From: Paramuribaculum sp.
GTDB taxonomy: Bacteria; Bacteroidota; Bacteroidia; Bacteroidales; Muribaculaceae
Reading direction: 5' to 3'
Assembly: GCA_022511125.1 (NCBI GenBank)
Contig: JAFLSD010000011.1
Coordinates: 1-64,000 of the forward strand
DNA length: 64,000 bases
This document shows, piece by piece, positions 27,599 to 36,611 of the stretch. A program made the position numbers and the translations under genes. Below the pieces are notes generated by a model. It searched no databases and was not told the origin of the DNA. It was given only the letters and a program-made list of their open reading frames with translations. Position 1 is the stretch's first letter. Each line of letters starts with the position of its first letter.

Positions 27599-29113
27599 AT
27601 GAAAAAATCAACAATCCTGTCAATAACTATTATAATGGCGCTTGCCTTCGCCGCACTTCTTTACGTCCAGATCATGTATATGAAAAACATGATCCGTATG
27701 AGAGACGACCAATTTTCGGAAGGAGTTAAAAGAAGTCTGTACGGAGTCGCTATAAATCTCGAACAGGACGAAACAAAATATTATCTTGAGGATGATATAG
27801 CTCAGATTGAAACATCCGTCCTCCCGAGATACTCTTCGGGCGGTTCAGTTCAGGGAGGTATCAAATTTTCTTTCACTACTGCAGAAGGAAAGAAAGGCGC
27901 TTTGACACTGCAAGGCGACAATGACCTAACTTCAGGTTTTACTGTTTCCCCGTCAGCCCACCGTTCAAAACAGGAGATACTCCGCGATCAGTATCTATAT
28001 CAGAAAGGGTTGCTTGATGAAGTGATACTAAGGATGATCAGTCAGTCGGATCTGCGACCAATAACAGAAAGAGCCGACTCTACAAAAGTTGCGACCTATC
28101 TCAAGATGGAACTTAGCAATAACGGAATCAATATCCCTTTTGAATTTGCTATTGTAAATCGCCTTGGTGCAGCTATCTACAGATCAAAGGGGTATAACAA
28201 TGATCCCGATGATAGGAAAGAACTCTTTACTCAGACCCTGTTTCCATACGATGCTCAGAATAAAATCACTTATCTTCGAGTCTATTTCCCCGACAAAAGA
28301 GATTACATCTTATCGTCGATGAAATATATTATTCCTGCATTTGTATTGACTTTCATATTGTTGATAATTTTCATCTATACTATTTTCCTTACTTTCAGAC
28401 AGAAAAAACTGACTGAGATGAAAAACGACTTCATCAACAACATGACTCATGAATTCAAAACGCCAATTTCAACCATATCATTGGCGGCGCAGATGCTTAA
28501 CGACTCTTCTGTAAGAAAATCGGAAAAGATGCTCGAACATATTTCCACTGTGATTAACGACGAGACAAAACGTTTGAGATTCCAAGTGGAGAAAGTATTG
28601 CAGATGTCGATGTTCGAACGTCAGAAAGCATCCCTCAAAATAGTTGATGTCGACGCTAATGCTATAATCGACAATATAATCCACACTTTCAAAATAAAGG
28701 TTGAGAAGTATGGAGGAAAGATCAATGCCTATCTCAATGCCGCAGATTCAATTATCCGCGTCGATGAAATGCACTTTACCAATGTGATATTTAATCTTCT
28801 GGACAACGCCGTTAAATATCGGAAGGAGGATACCCCTCTAAATTTGAAAGTCTCTACTGCGAATTTACCGGGAGATAAACTGGAAATAACCATAGAAGAT
28901 AACGGTATAGGAATCCGTAAGGAAGATTTAAAGAAAATCTTTGAAAAATTCTATAGAGTCTCTACCGGAAACCGCCATGATGTCAAAGGCTTCGGTCTTG
29001 GATTGGCATACGTAAACAAAATGGTTCGAGAACTAAAAGGAGAGATATCTGTAGAAAGCGAACTTAATGAAGGAACAAAATTTATAATCATATTACCACT
29101 AACTAAAAACTGA
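27599..29113 (+). CDS. rprX: Sensor histidine kinase RprX
   Basis: 504 residues. First membrane helix near 5-25, an extracytoplasmic sensor region (about 30-240), second helix near 243-268 (YIIPAFVLTFILLIIFIYTI), then the kinase core: HEFKTPISTISLAAQML with phospho-acceptor His284, N-box FNLLDNAVKY, and G-boxes IEDNGIGIRKEDL and GFGLGLAYV. No HAMP domain is evident. The pair with the following regulator 7 nt downstream matches the RprX/RprY system of Bacteroides fragilis, named for its effect on tetracycline regulation. The signal sensed is unknown. Confidence 0.88.
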   Translation: MKKSTILSITIIMALAFAALLYVQIMYMKNMIRMRDDQFSEGVKRSLYGVAINLEQDETKYYLEDDIAQIETSVLPRYSSGGSVQGGIKFSFTTAEGKKGALTLQGDNDLTSGFTVSPSAHRSKQEILRDQYLYQKGLLDEVILRMISQSDLRPITERADSTKVATYLKMELSNNGINIPFEFAIVNRLGAAIYRSKGYNNDPDDRKELFTQTLFPYDAQNKITYLRVYFPDKRDYILSSMKYIIPAFVLTFILLIIFIYTIFLTFRQKKLTEMKNDFINNMTHEFKTPISTISLAAQMLNDSSVRKSEKMLEHISTVINDETKRLRFQVEKVLQMSMFERQKASLKIVDVDANAIIDNIIHTFKIKVEKYGGKINAYLNAADSIIRVDEMHFTNVIFNLLDNAVKYRKEDTPLNLKVSTANLPGDKLEITIEDNGIGIRKEDLKKIFEKFYRVSTGNRHDVKGFGLGLAYVNKMVRELKGEISVESELNEGTKFIIILPLTKN

Positions 29114-29120
29114 AAAAATT

Positions 29121-29828
29121 ATGGAAGAAAGGTTAAGAATCTTACTTTGTGAGGACGATGAAAACCTCGGTATGCTTCTTCGCGAATATCTTCAGGCCAA
29201 AGGCTTCAACGCCGACCTTTTCGCCGACGGAGAAAGCGGATATAAAGCATTCCTTAAAGGAAAATACGATCTATGCGTGCTTGACGTAATGATGCCAAAA
29301 AAAGATGGATTTGCTCTCGCCCAGGAAATCAGAACCGTCAACAGCGAAGTGCCCATCATATTCCTCACAGCTAAATCGCTTAAGGAAGATATTCTCGAAG
29401 GCTTCAAGATCGGAGCTGACGACTATATCACCAAACCATTTTCGATGGAAGAACTGGTGTTCCGTATCGAAGCGATACTTCGTCGTGTGAAAGGAAAGAA
29501 AGGCAAAGAGATAACAATGTATAAAATTGGCAAATTCACATTTGACACCCAGAAACAAGTGCTTATGATTGGTGATAAGATGACCAAACTTACCACTAAG
29601 GAATCGGAATTGCTTGGACTACTTTGCTCACACGTAAACGAAATTCTCGAAAGAAACTTTGCGTTGAAGACCATCTGGATTGACGACAACTATTTCAACG
29701 CCAGGAGCATGGATGTTTATATCACCAAACTCCGCAAACACCTTAAGGATGATCCATCGATAGAAATCATCAACATCCACGGAAAAGGATATAAACTTAT
29801 CGCTCCTGAAGCAGAACCAAAGAACTAA
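29121..29828 (+). CDS. rprY: Response regulator RprY (OmpR family)
   Basis: 235 residues. Receiver domain (1-120) with acidic pocket EDD (11-13), phospho-acceptor Asp55 in CVLDVMMPK, the Lys of TAKSLKED, and GADDYITKPF. The winged-helix OmpR/PhoB domain follows (about 135-230), with LTTKESELLGLLCSHVNEIL and MDVYITKLRKHL. Directly behind rprX, followed by a strong terminator. In Porphyromonas gingivalis RprY binds promoters of sodium-pump and stress genes; the nearby nhaA makes a similar target plausible here. Confidence 0.9.
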   Translation: MEERLRILLCEDDENLGMLLREYLQAKGFNADLFADGESGYKAFLKGKYDLCVLDVMMPKKDGFALAQEIRTVNSEVPIIFLTAKSLKEDILEGFKIGADDYITKPFSMEELVFRIEAILRRVKGKKGKEITMYKIGKFTFDTQKQVLMIGDKMTKLTTKESELLGLLCSHVNEILERNFALKTIWIDDNYFNARSMDVYITKLRKHLKDDPSIEIINIHGKGYKLIAPEAEPKN

Positions 29829-29855
29829 TCTATATTTGAACTAGTACCGTACTTT

Positions 29856-29893
29856 AAGAGGCTGCCTAAAACTTGTTAGACAGCCTCTTTTTA
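29856..29893. terminator. Terminator after rprY
   Basis: AAGAGGCTG-C-CTAA pairs with TTAG-A-CAGCCTCTT, loop of about six bases, followed by further T. It marks the end of the core operon and the left edge of the phage debris. Confidence 0.9.
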
Positions 29894-29899
29894 TATAGG

Positions 29900-30148
29900 A
29901 ATGATAACGCCACCTATAAGGCGTGGAAGGAGAAACGGGAAGCGGATGAACAGGATGAATGGAACAGAATGCGGCTATTGGCCACAATCACCGTCTCGCC
30001 TCACTGTAAAAACCAGATTCAACCGGAGAAACTTCTGCCGCTGCCCTGGGATAAAAAGAAAACTCCCGCCGGAAGGACGGAAGTGATAACGTTAAGCAGA
30101 GAGGAAAGAAGAGAAAGGATTAAAAGATTGAAACATGAGATGGATTAA
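29900..30148 (+). pseudogene. Remnant of a phage tail-assembly chaperone-like gene
   Basis: About 82 codons of open frame without a start of their own; the only in-frame ATG (29873) lies inside the rprY terminator. The peptide carries YKAWKEKREADEQDEW, then TITVSPHCKNQIQPEKLL, PLPWDKK and a basic C-terminus. In Bacteroidota phages a small gene with ISxxPH...PLPWD sits between tail tube and tape-measure genes, and the next fragment here is indeed a tape measure. Truncated at the 5' end, so nonfunctional. The family call is from recalled pattern, not a search. Confidence 0.55.
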
Positions 30149-30390
30149 GGGATTCGACCCGTTCGTCCGTAACTGTGTAGAAACTTCATGGAATAAATCC
30201 CAATGATGCAGAATACAACAAAAAAGTTATAGATAACGCACCAAAAAGGATTGAGATTCCATAAACCAACCTCTATCTCTATGATCGTTTTAAAGAAATT
30301 GATTATAAAGTCTATCATAGTTCTCCTGTTTGATAATCGAAATTATAAAATTTTATAATAAAAACCAATTATTTGCCCAAAAGGTTGAAT
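30149..30390. other. Non-coding DNA between two prophage fragments
   Basis: About 240 bp with no open frame, promoter box or hairpin that I can support; probably decayed phage sequence. Confidence 0.4.
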
Positions 30391-30802
30391 ATGGCTAACA
30401 AAAATACCAACATAAAGCTCAATTTAATCGCTGAAATCAAAAACGGTAAGGAGGTCGGTGACCTTTCTCTCAGATACGAGGATTTGAGCAAAGCGGCCGA
30501 AATCGCGGCGAAATCCCTAAAAAAATAAATAAACTTGGAAATTCCGCTTCGTGGTCTAATGTAATCTATTCAACCGCCACTGCCCTTCAGACACTCCATG
30601 CTCAGTTGGGGAACTGAGCGAGGCCTATGCCAAGCAGGTTGAAGCTGAGACACAGCTGGAGATGGCAATGCGTAACTCTATGGGTACCACCGACGGGCAG
30701 ATCCAAAGCATCAAGGATCTCTGTTCGGCACAGCAGGAGCTCGGAGTGATAGGCGACAAAGTTCAGTTGGCCTTATTTCAAGCAGCAAAATGGGTAAATT
30801 AA
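30391..30802 (+). pseudogene. Frameshifted, truncated phage tape-measure protein gene
   Basis: Three frames join into one peptide. MANKNTNIKLNLIAEIKNG to AAKSLKK stops at 30526-30528; NKLGNSASWSNVIYSTATAL to HAQLG continues in a second frame; LSEAYAKQVEAETQLEMAM and TTDGQIQSIKDLCSAQQELG continue in a third to TAA 30800-30802. The segment AETQLEMAM...IQSIKDL.SAQQELGVIGD is typical of tape-measure proteins of Bacteroidota siphophages. At least two frameshifts and loss of the long C-terminal part show it is dead. It ends 80 bp from a tRNA gene. Confidence 0.65.
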
Positions 30803-30882
30803 CAATTCCCCTTTCCCTTTTCCTATCCTACTCCCTCCCTTCCAACTAAATCATTTACAATCAGTATGTTATCCTTATATTG

Positions 30883-30954
30883 TATCCCCGTGGGGAGTCG
30901 AACCCCAATCGTCGGAACCGGAATCCGATATTCTATCCATTGAACTACGGAGAC
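30883..30954 (-). tRNA. tRNA-Arg (anticodon CCG)
   Basis: Cloverleaf read on the minus strand: acceptor GTCTCCG with CGGGGAT (two G-U-type pairs), D-arm GTTCAATGGATAGAAT, anticodon stem TCGGA/TCCGA with loop TTCCGGT giving CCG, T-arm TGGGG TTCGACT CCCCA. CCA is not encoded. The phage fragments lie just beyond its 3' end, the usual side for integration. Confidence 0.93.
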
Positions 30955-31005
30955 AAACTTCAGTATAAACTGATTTTTTCGAAGACAAAATTAATGAAGA
31001 TTTTG

Positions 31006-31013
31006 TAGATTTG
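31006..31013 (+). promoter_or_regulatory. -7 box of ung
   Basis: TAGATTTG, 20 nt ahead of the ung ATG at 31034. Confidence 0.6.
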
Positions 31014-31033
31014 CAAAACAATCTATTACAACC

Positions 31034-31696
31034 ATGGATGTCAGAATTGAACAAGGATGGAAAAAGGCGTTAGCCGAAGAATGGGATAAAAATTACTTTC
31101 TTCAGCTGACACATTTCGTAAAAAAAGAATATGCTCACAAACAAATATTTCCTCCCGGCAATAAAATCTTCGCTGCTTTCGATTCATGCCCTTACGACAG
31201 GGTCAGAGTAGTGATTATAGGTCAGGATCCCTACCATGATATCGGGCAGGCAAACGGTCTGTGTTTTTCCGTGAATCCGGGTGTTGCACTACCCCGTTCT
31301 TTAGTTAATATCTTCAAAGAGATTCAAGATGATATCGGTGCCCCTATGCCGCCTAACGGCGATCTAAGCAGATGGGCCGAACAGGGAGTGCTATTACTTA
31401 ATGCAACCCTTACTGTAGAAGCTCACAAAGCAGGTTCACATCAAGGAAAAGGTTGGGAAGAGTTTACTGATGCCGTGATTCGGAAATTAGCTGATGAGAA
31501 AGAAGGTCTTGTCTTTGTTTTGTGGGGTGCATACGCAGGTAGAAAGGGCGAATATATAGATTCGAAGAAACATCTGGTGCTTAAATCAGCTCATCCTTCA
31601 CCATTAAGTGCATCCAGGGGATTCTTTGGGAATCATCATTTCAGTCTTATAAATGATTACCTGATTCGGAAAGGAGAACAGCCCATTGTATGGTAA
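31034..31696 (+). CDS. ung: Uracil-DNA glycosylase
   Basis: 220 residues, family 1 UDG, which removes uracil from DNA and starts base-excision repair. Seen: VVIIGQDPYHDIGQANGLCF (catalytic Asp and His-containing water-activating loop), LLLNATLTVEAHKAGSH, and the minor-groove loop KSAHPSPLSASRGFFGN. Full length. Its last 7 bp overlap the start of the type IX plug gene, so the two are cotranscribed. Confidence 0.97.
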   Translation: MDVRIEQGWKKALAEEWDKNYFLQLTHFVKKEYAHKQIFPPGNKIFAAFDSCPYDRVRVVIIGQDPYHDIGQANGLCFSVNPGVALPRSLVNIFKEIQDDIGAPMPPNGDLSRWAEQGVLLLNATLTVEAHKAGSHQGKGWEEFTDAVIRKLADEKEGLVFVLWGAYAGRKGEYIDSKKHLVLKSAHPSPLSASRGFFGNHHFSLINDYLIRKGEQPIVW

Positions 31697-32958
31697 ACAA
31701 AACCACGATATTATTAATTTGTAAAATTCTGTTTTTCACTACCATTAAAATAAATGGACAAGAACGTGAAAGCAAACAGATTATTTTAGACGAATATATA
31801 AAAACCTTAGAAATACAAAATTCAAATAAGAATAGAATTCGTAATATAATCGATTTAAATGCGAATGAAACACTTACTATTTCATTTGACGACTTGTCGG
31901 ATGAATATCGAGACTTAAGGTACAACATTATTCATTGCACGGCTGATTGGAAGCCTTCTGATTTAATCGAAACAGAATATTTAAACGGCTTCAATGAGGC
32001 TAAAATCAATGATTATGAATATTCTCGAGCCACTCTCTCCCATTATATTCATTATACATTAACAATTCCTGGAGAATTGAAACCGCTTCTTCCCGGGAAT
32101 TATATTCTGACAGTTGAAGAAGATCGTTATCCGTTCAAACAACTTCTAAAAGTCAAGTTTTCAATATGTGAAAATTCAGTTTCAATTTCAGGAGATATAG
32201 ATGGAAGGACAGATATAGATTATATGCAAGAACATCAGCAGTTGAGCATAGTGATAGATGCCAAGAATTCTGACATAGACAATCTATATACTGACGTGAT
32301 CCTTACTATCAAACAAAACGATAGACCTGAGACACTGAAGATTTTAAAAACGCCTTCAAGAGTTATGGGAAGAAAGGCATATTATGAACATTTTCCCGAA
32401 TTGATATACGAAGCCGGAAATGAATACAGACGACTGGAGATAATTCAGACAAATTATCCGGGCATGGGGGTTGATAATATCAGAATGACTGACGGAGGAT
32501 ATCTGGCCACTTTAATTACTGATTATCCAAAAGCCAATGCACCCTATGTTTATGATAGCACTCAACACGGAGAGTATATCATCAGAGAATATAATTCCGA
32601 CCGAAGTGACACGGAATCTGAGTATATTGATGTTCTTTTTTCGTTGGATATGCCATTTATGAAAGATAAAGAAATCTATATTGAAGGAGATCTCACGGGA
32701 AGGCGATTTGATGATAATTCAAAAATGGAATATGATGATCTTACGGGTAAATATCATAAAATTCTTCGCTTGAAACAAGGTGCTTACAATTACCAGTATA
32801 TTGCATTAACAAAAGATAAAGATTCAAATATACCATTGAATGATATTGACGGTAACAAATTCCAAACGACAAATGAATATACTGTCAAGGTTTATTATAG
32901 AAAAAGAGGCGAAAGATATGATCGTCTTGGAGGTGTTGCCAAGATAAAATTCAAATAA
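31690..32958 (+). CDS. DUF5103 / type IX secretion system plug protein
   Basis: 422 residues. N-terminal signal peptide (MVNKTTILLICKILFFTTIKING) and beta-rich body. The segments LTISFDDLSDEYRDLRYNIIHC and WKPSDLIETEYLNGFN are typical of the DUF5103 family, in which the N-terminal domain is now called the T9SS plug domain. The plug closes the SprA translocon of the type IX system from the periplasm. The gene starts before ung ends (7-bp overlap). No other T9SS gene lies in this window. Family call is from motif memory; function follows the family name. Confidence 0.75.
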   Translation: MVNKTTILLICKILFFTTIKINGQERESKQIILDEYIKTLEIQNSNKNRIRNIIDLNANETLTISFDDLSDEYRDLRYNIIHCTADWKPSDLIETEYLNGFNEAKINDYEYSRATLSHYIHYTLTIPGELKPLLPGNYILTVEEDRYPFKQLLKVKFSICENSVSISGDIDGRTDIDYMQEHQQLSIVIDAKNSDIDNLYTDVILTIKQNDRPETLKILKTPSRVMGRKAYYEHFPELIYEAGNEYRRLEIIQTNYPGMGVDNIRMTDGGYLATLITDYPKANAPYVYDSTQHGEYIIREYNSDRSDTESEYIDVLFSLDMPFMKDKEIYIEGDLTGRRFDDNSKMEYDDLTGKYHKILRLKQGAYNYQYIALTKDKDSNIPLNDIDGNKFQTTNEYTVKVYYRKRGERYDRLGGVAKIKFK

Positions 32959-32962
32959 AATC

Positions 32963-33559
32963 ATGAAAGAAATAATTATGATTGAAATAAATAATACACT
33001 TGTCTCTCTTGATTTAGCTGAACAATTTTTTTGTTGCGATCTTGATAAATGTCTTGGTCAATGCTGTATCGAGGGTGACGCCGGAGCTCCTATCACTCAA
33101 GAGGAGTATGACAAACTGATAGAGATACTGCCAGAGATTGAAATGGATTTATTACCGGCATCAAAAAAAGAAATTAAAGAAAATTCAGTTGGCTATATTG
33201 ATGAAGAGGGAGATCTTGTCACATCAATAGTAGACGGTAAAAATTGTGTTTTTACTTGTTATGCACCGGGGGGTAAATGTCTTTGTGCCATAGAAAAGGC
33301 TTTCAAAAAAGGTCGAACCGGATCTTTCCGAAAACCTATATCTTGTTATTTATATCCTCTCAGACTAACTGAATATCCTTCATTCACCGCAGTGAACTAC
33401 CATCGCTGGAAAATTTGTAAAAGTGCGGAGATAAACGGTAGAAATAAAGGTATTCGTCTTTATCAGTTTATGAAGGAGCCTTTGATTGATCGATTCGGAA
33501 AAGAATGGTATGAGGAACTTGTTTTGGCTTGTGAAACTTATCTGGCGGAAAAGTTTTGA
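32963..33559 (+). CDS. DUF3109 cysteine-rich protein
   Basis: 198 residues, or 193 if translation begins at the second Met (32978). Cysteine-rich: FFCCDLDKCLGQCCIEGDAG, then CVFTCYAPGGKCLCAI, PISCYLYPLRL and WKICKSAE. This spacing is the DUF3109 pattern, a family related to Fe-S or zinc-binding YkgJ-type proteins. Four bp after the plug gene, so probably the third gene of an ung operon. Biochemical role unknown. Confidence 0.82.
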   Translation: MKEIIMIEINNTLVSLDLAEQFFCCDLDKCLGQCCIEGDAGAPITQEEYDKLIEILPEIEMDLLPASKKEIKENSVGYIDEEGDLVTSIVDGKNCVFTCYAPGGKCLCAIEKAFKKGRTGSFRKPISCYLYPLRLTEYPSFTAVNYHRWKICKSAEINGRNKGIRLYQFMKEPLIDRFGKEWYEELVLACETYLAEKF

Positions 33560-33563
33560 ATTT

Positions 33564-34991
33564 TCAGTTCAAATGGAGTAATTTATCGAAGTTATCGGGC
33601 ACTTCTTCCGGACAATGAGTTACGAAAACCACTGTAGAGTCGTCTTTATCGATCAGTGCTTTTATTATAGTAGTAACCGCCTTCTTTCTCCCTTCATCCA
33701 AACCATGCATTGGTTCATCGAGAATGATCAGATCGGGATTTTTTATAAATGCCCGGGCTAAAAGAATAAGTCGTTGTTCTCCATCCGAAAGAGTGTTGAA
33801 TCTTCTATCGGCAAGATGTGTCAGTTTCAAGAGTTCAACCCAGCGGAAAGCGTTCGACCTCTGTTTTTCAGTTAGACGGATGTAACTACCCACAGTGTCG
33901 TTTTGGCCACGAGCGATTACGTCTAAAGCCGTTTCTGACCCCCCGCCAAAATATAAATGCATTTCTGAAGATATATAACCGATATTTTTTTTAATATCCC
34001 ATATAGACTCTCCTGTCCCTCTCTTTCGTCCGAACAACTCCACATCATTGGAATATGCTTGAGGATTGTCAGCATGGATAAGACTTAACAAGGTAGATTT
34101 CCCGGAACCGTTAGAGCCGGAAAGTATCCACCTGTCCCCTCTTTTAATAATCCAATCTACATTTTTAACCACCGGTTTGCCACCATATTTAACCGAGACG
34201 TTCTTCATCTCAACTATAACATCTCCTTTTTTTCCTACTCGGCGAGTCGATGAAAGAGGAATATTATTCTTATTGATTTCGTAAACAAACAATGTTTTAA
34301 AGACATCTTGATTAAAAGATCCTGCTACTTTTAAATCAATCATTTCCCCCAGACAAAGATTGGTAATAGGCAAAAGATAATCAGCGTTTTTAGGGATATC
34401 AGACGTATCACAAACAAGTAAAAGTATTGACAGCCCTTCTTTTTTTAACCGTTCAAACATTTCTTCGAGAGCCAACCGCGCATGTTGATCCAAACCGATG
34501 AATGGATTATCTATGATCAGAAGATCGGGATTAGATTCTGACAATGAATGGGTAATTAATAATTTTCTCGTTTCTCCGCTTGACAAGTAGTTGATTTTCT
34601 TATCTTCTATGTCATTTATTCGAAGAATACGCGATAATTCTTGCCATCGTTCTCTTTTGCATATATTCCCAAAATAATCCCTGACCGACAACACTTCATC
34701 ATTCATAGAAGATTCATATCTCTGTTGATGATATGTCACTTTTTTATCAGTGAGTGTATGTATGTCGCCAAATTCTATCATCCTCACATGGAAATCAGGC
34801 TTGCAGGCTTGGATATTATTCATAGCCATATTTCTCCCTTTTGCTATGATTTTACCTAAGGTAGATTTTCCCGAACCGTTAGGACCTATAACGACTGTAA
34901 TACCTGGATGAATTATAATTTTATGAGGATTTACAAGTTTCCTACCTATATAGGCCAACTCGGAACTATTCAATTCAAGGATTGCATCCAT
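33564..34991 (-). CDS. Twin ABC ATPase, ModF-like
   Basis: 475 residues with two ABC nucleotide-binding domains in one chain. First: Walker A GPNGSGKSTLG near residue 34, signature LSSGETRK, Walker B LLIIDNPFIGLD. Second: GSNGSGKSTLL near residue 300, signature LSDGEQRL, Walker B LIILDEPMHGLD. No membrane part and no permease gene nearby. ModF/PhrA of E. coli has this tandem layout and is annotated with molybdate transport without proven function. It converges with the DUF3109 gene and lies 8 nt after the phosphatase gene on the same strand. Confidence 0.8.
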   Translation of the reverse strand: MDAILELNSSELAYIGRKLVNPHKIIIHPGITVVIGPNGSGKSTLGKIIAKGRNMAMNNIQACKPDFHVRMIEFGDIHTLTDKKVTYHQQRYESSMNDEVLSVRDYFGNICKRERWQELSRILRINDIEDKKINYLSSGETRKLLITHSLSESNPDLLIIDNPFIGLDQHARLALEEMFERLKKEGLSILLLVCDTSDIPKNADYLLPITNLCLGEMIDLKVAGSFNQDVFKTLFVYEINKNNIPLSSTRRVGKKGDVIVEMKNVSVKYGGKPVVKNVDWIIKRGDRWILSGSNGSGKSTLLSLIHADNPQAYSNDVELFGRKRGTGESIWDIKKNIGYISSEMHLYFGGGSETALDVIARGQNDTVGSYIRLTEKQRSNAFRWVELLKLTHLADRRFNTLSDGEQRLILLARAFIKNPDLIILDEPMHGLDEGRKKAVTTIIKALIDKDDSTVVFVTHCPEEVPDNFDKLLHLN

Positions 34992-34999
34992 TAGCTTTT

Positions 35000-36274
35000 T
35001 TATTGACCCATTTCAAACCACAGCCCACTTCGCAACAACAAATATCCTCTCGCTTCTTCCCAGGGAATATAAAGCCGTTCAGAGCCATCAATTAAAGGAA
35101 TTGCTCTTTCATTAAGATCAAAACGGGCATAAACTGTTCCTGAATCTTTAGCACGAAAGAGAATCATCCTGAAATTTGCAGACATAGGCACAACATTGAA
35201 ATCTTTCCAATTTCTGTTCAGATTATTCATATCTGCAGACTGATAAACACATCCTGGGAAACAAATCAAAGACAGAAAAGGAATCAATGTTTCTGCATGA
35301 CCAAAGCGCAATTGTACGGGTTCGATATCATAACCGTTTACAAGCGAATCCGCTTTGTTGATAAAATCCTTCACCAGCGGAAGACTCAATCGAGCCGGTT
35401 CATCCGTGAAATATGACGATCCATGTTCAAGATATTGCTTGAGATTATAATATGACCATAATGCATTATATTCATTATTCGTCAGAAATCTTGAAGGATT
35501 AAGTTTATAACCCATTGCCGGTGACCCTGCTATAAGATTATATATAGACATCAACAATTTTTCCTTATCAAAACCTTCATAACTGAAACCCGTGCCAAAA
35601 ATTTTTGACAAGACAGATTGCGGGAGAATAATTTTGCCGTAATCGTTTATTACATTGATTATTTCATGACGATTTTCTATCTCTTTCTGAGCTTCACAAT
35701 CAAAAAAACGTAAAAGTTCATTATTACATCTACCTGAGATTGCAACTATTTCGTTTCTGTCGTTTAATGAGGCCAACTCATGTGTAAACTCATACATGCT
35801 CATTACTGCTCTCGGCACATAACTGCTTATAGCCCTGATTCTACCATTATCGAAAAGCGGGCCAAAATCCGATTGCATTCTGATTGCAATTCCTTTCTGT
35901 TCGGCTTTACCTATTGTATCAAGCGCGCCCCATGTTCCGGTACATATCTCCATCACATCCTCTGTATGTCCCAGAAGCTCTTTTCCTGTTTTTGTCAAGG
36001 AACCTTCATCCTCGGCAGCCTCTAATGCTCTTTCAAGCAACCTAATGTCTTTCATACTTGCCAAAAGTCTCGAGCCATGGCGACCTATGTGATTTATCAT
36101 AATAGGCATAAGTGAATCGGGAGCCTGGGGAGTTACCCTCGGTTCAGGATATGGCATGGCGCTACCGGAACATTCAAGATTGGTATATGAAGTCACATAA
36201 TCCTCTCCCTGTATTACGACAAAAAGAGATGTGAATAAAGAAAGAACAACAAAAAACAGCCTCATATTAAACAT
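35000..36274 (-). CDS. MINPP-type histidine phosphatase (probable phytase)
   Basis: 424 residues with a signal peptide (about 1-23). Clade-2 histidine phosphatase: nucleophile motif HIGRHGSR (His66 within residues 62-69) and the proton-donor tripeptide HAE at 326-328 in RFGHAETL. HAE instead of HD is diagnostic of multiple inositol polyphosphate phosphatases, known from human MINPP1 and a Bacteroides thetaiotaomicron enzyme that degrades phytate. Cys residues that could form disulfides are present. A periplasmic or vesicle-borne role in phosphate or inositol release from dietary phytate is the natural inference. Confidence 0.85.
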   Translation of the reverse strand: MFNMRLFFVVLSLFTSLFVVIQGEDYVTSYTNLECSGSAMPYPEPRVTPQAPDSLMPIMINHIGRHGSRLLASMKDIRLLERALEAAEDEGSLTKTGKELLGHTEDVMEICTGTWGALDTIGKAEQKGIAIRMQSDFGPLFDNGRIRAISSYVPRAVMSMYEFTHELASLNDRNEIVAISGRCNNELLRFFDCEAQKEIENRHEIINVINDYGKIILPQSVLSKIFGTGFSYEGFDKEKLLMSIYNLIAGSPAMGYKLNPSRFLTNNEYNALWSYYNLKQYLEHGSSYFTDEPARLSLPLVKDFINKADSLVNGYDIEPVQLRFGHAETLIPFLSLICFPGCVYQSADMNNLNRNWKDFNVVPMSANFRMILFRAKDSGTVYARFDLNERAIPLIDGSERLYIPWEEARGYLLLRSGLWFEMGQ

Positions 36275-36282
36275 TTATTAAT

Positions 36283-36298
36283 TACCTTTGCAAAGGTA
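36283..36298. promoter_or_regulatory. Palindromic divergent promoter TACCTTTGCAAAGGTA
   Basis: A perfect 16-bp palindrome made of two abutting -7 boxes: TACCTTTG on the plus strand (36283-36290) serving the TPR gene at 36325, and the same on the minus strand (36298-36291) serving the phosphatase gene at 36274. Confidence 0.7.
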
Positions 36299-36324
36299 CA
36301 AAACTACCGACAAATACTCACGCT

Positions 36325-36609
36325 ATGAAACCGACAGAGTGTATAATTAATAAAATAAAATCACTTGCCGCTGACGGTCAAATAATGGCTGCGGAAAATT
36401 TGGTCGATGACGCTTTATTGAAGCATCCTGACGACAGTGAGCTTCTATTTCAAAAAGGGAAACTCCTATGGAAAGAAGGTAGAAGAGCCGAAGCGATGAG
36501 TTGGTATATCAAATCTGCCGAAATTAATCCTGTCGGACCGGCAGCAAGAGCAATCGAGATGTCACGCGATATAGAAAGCTATTTCAACCCAGACCTTCTT
36601 AATCCATAG
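36325..36609 (+). CDS. Small tetratricopeptide-repeat protein
   Basis: 94 residues. Two TPR-like helical pairs: AENLVDDALLKHPDDSELLFQKGKL and GRRAEAMSWYIKSAEINP, with Ala/Gly/Pro at the usual TPR positions. No signal peptide, so cytoplasmic. It lies between divergent and convergent neighbours with its own promoter. Partner unknown. Confidence 0.75.
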   Translation: MKPTECIINKIKSLAADGQIMAAENLVDDALLKHPDDSELLFQKGKLLWKEGRRAEAMSWYIKSAEINPVGPAARAIEMSRDIESYFNPDLLNP

Positions 36610-36611
36610 AA

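Noticed and set aside
29873-30802. Functional prophage
   Set aside because: Only two broken tail-gene fragments remain; no integrase, portal or lysis genes.
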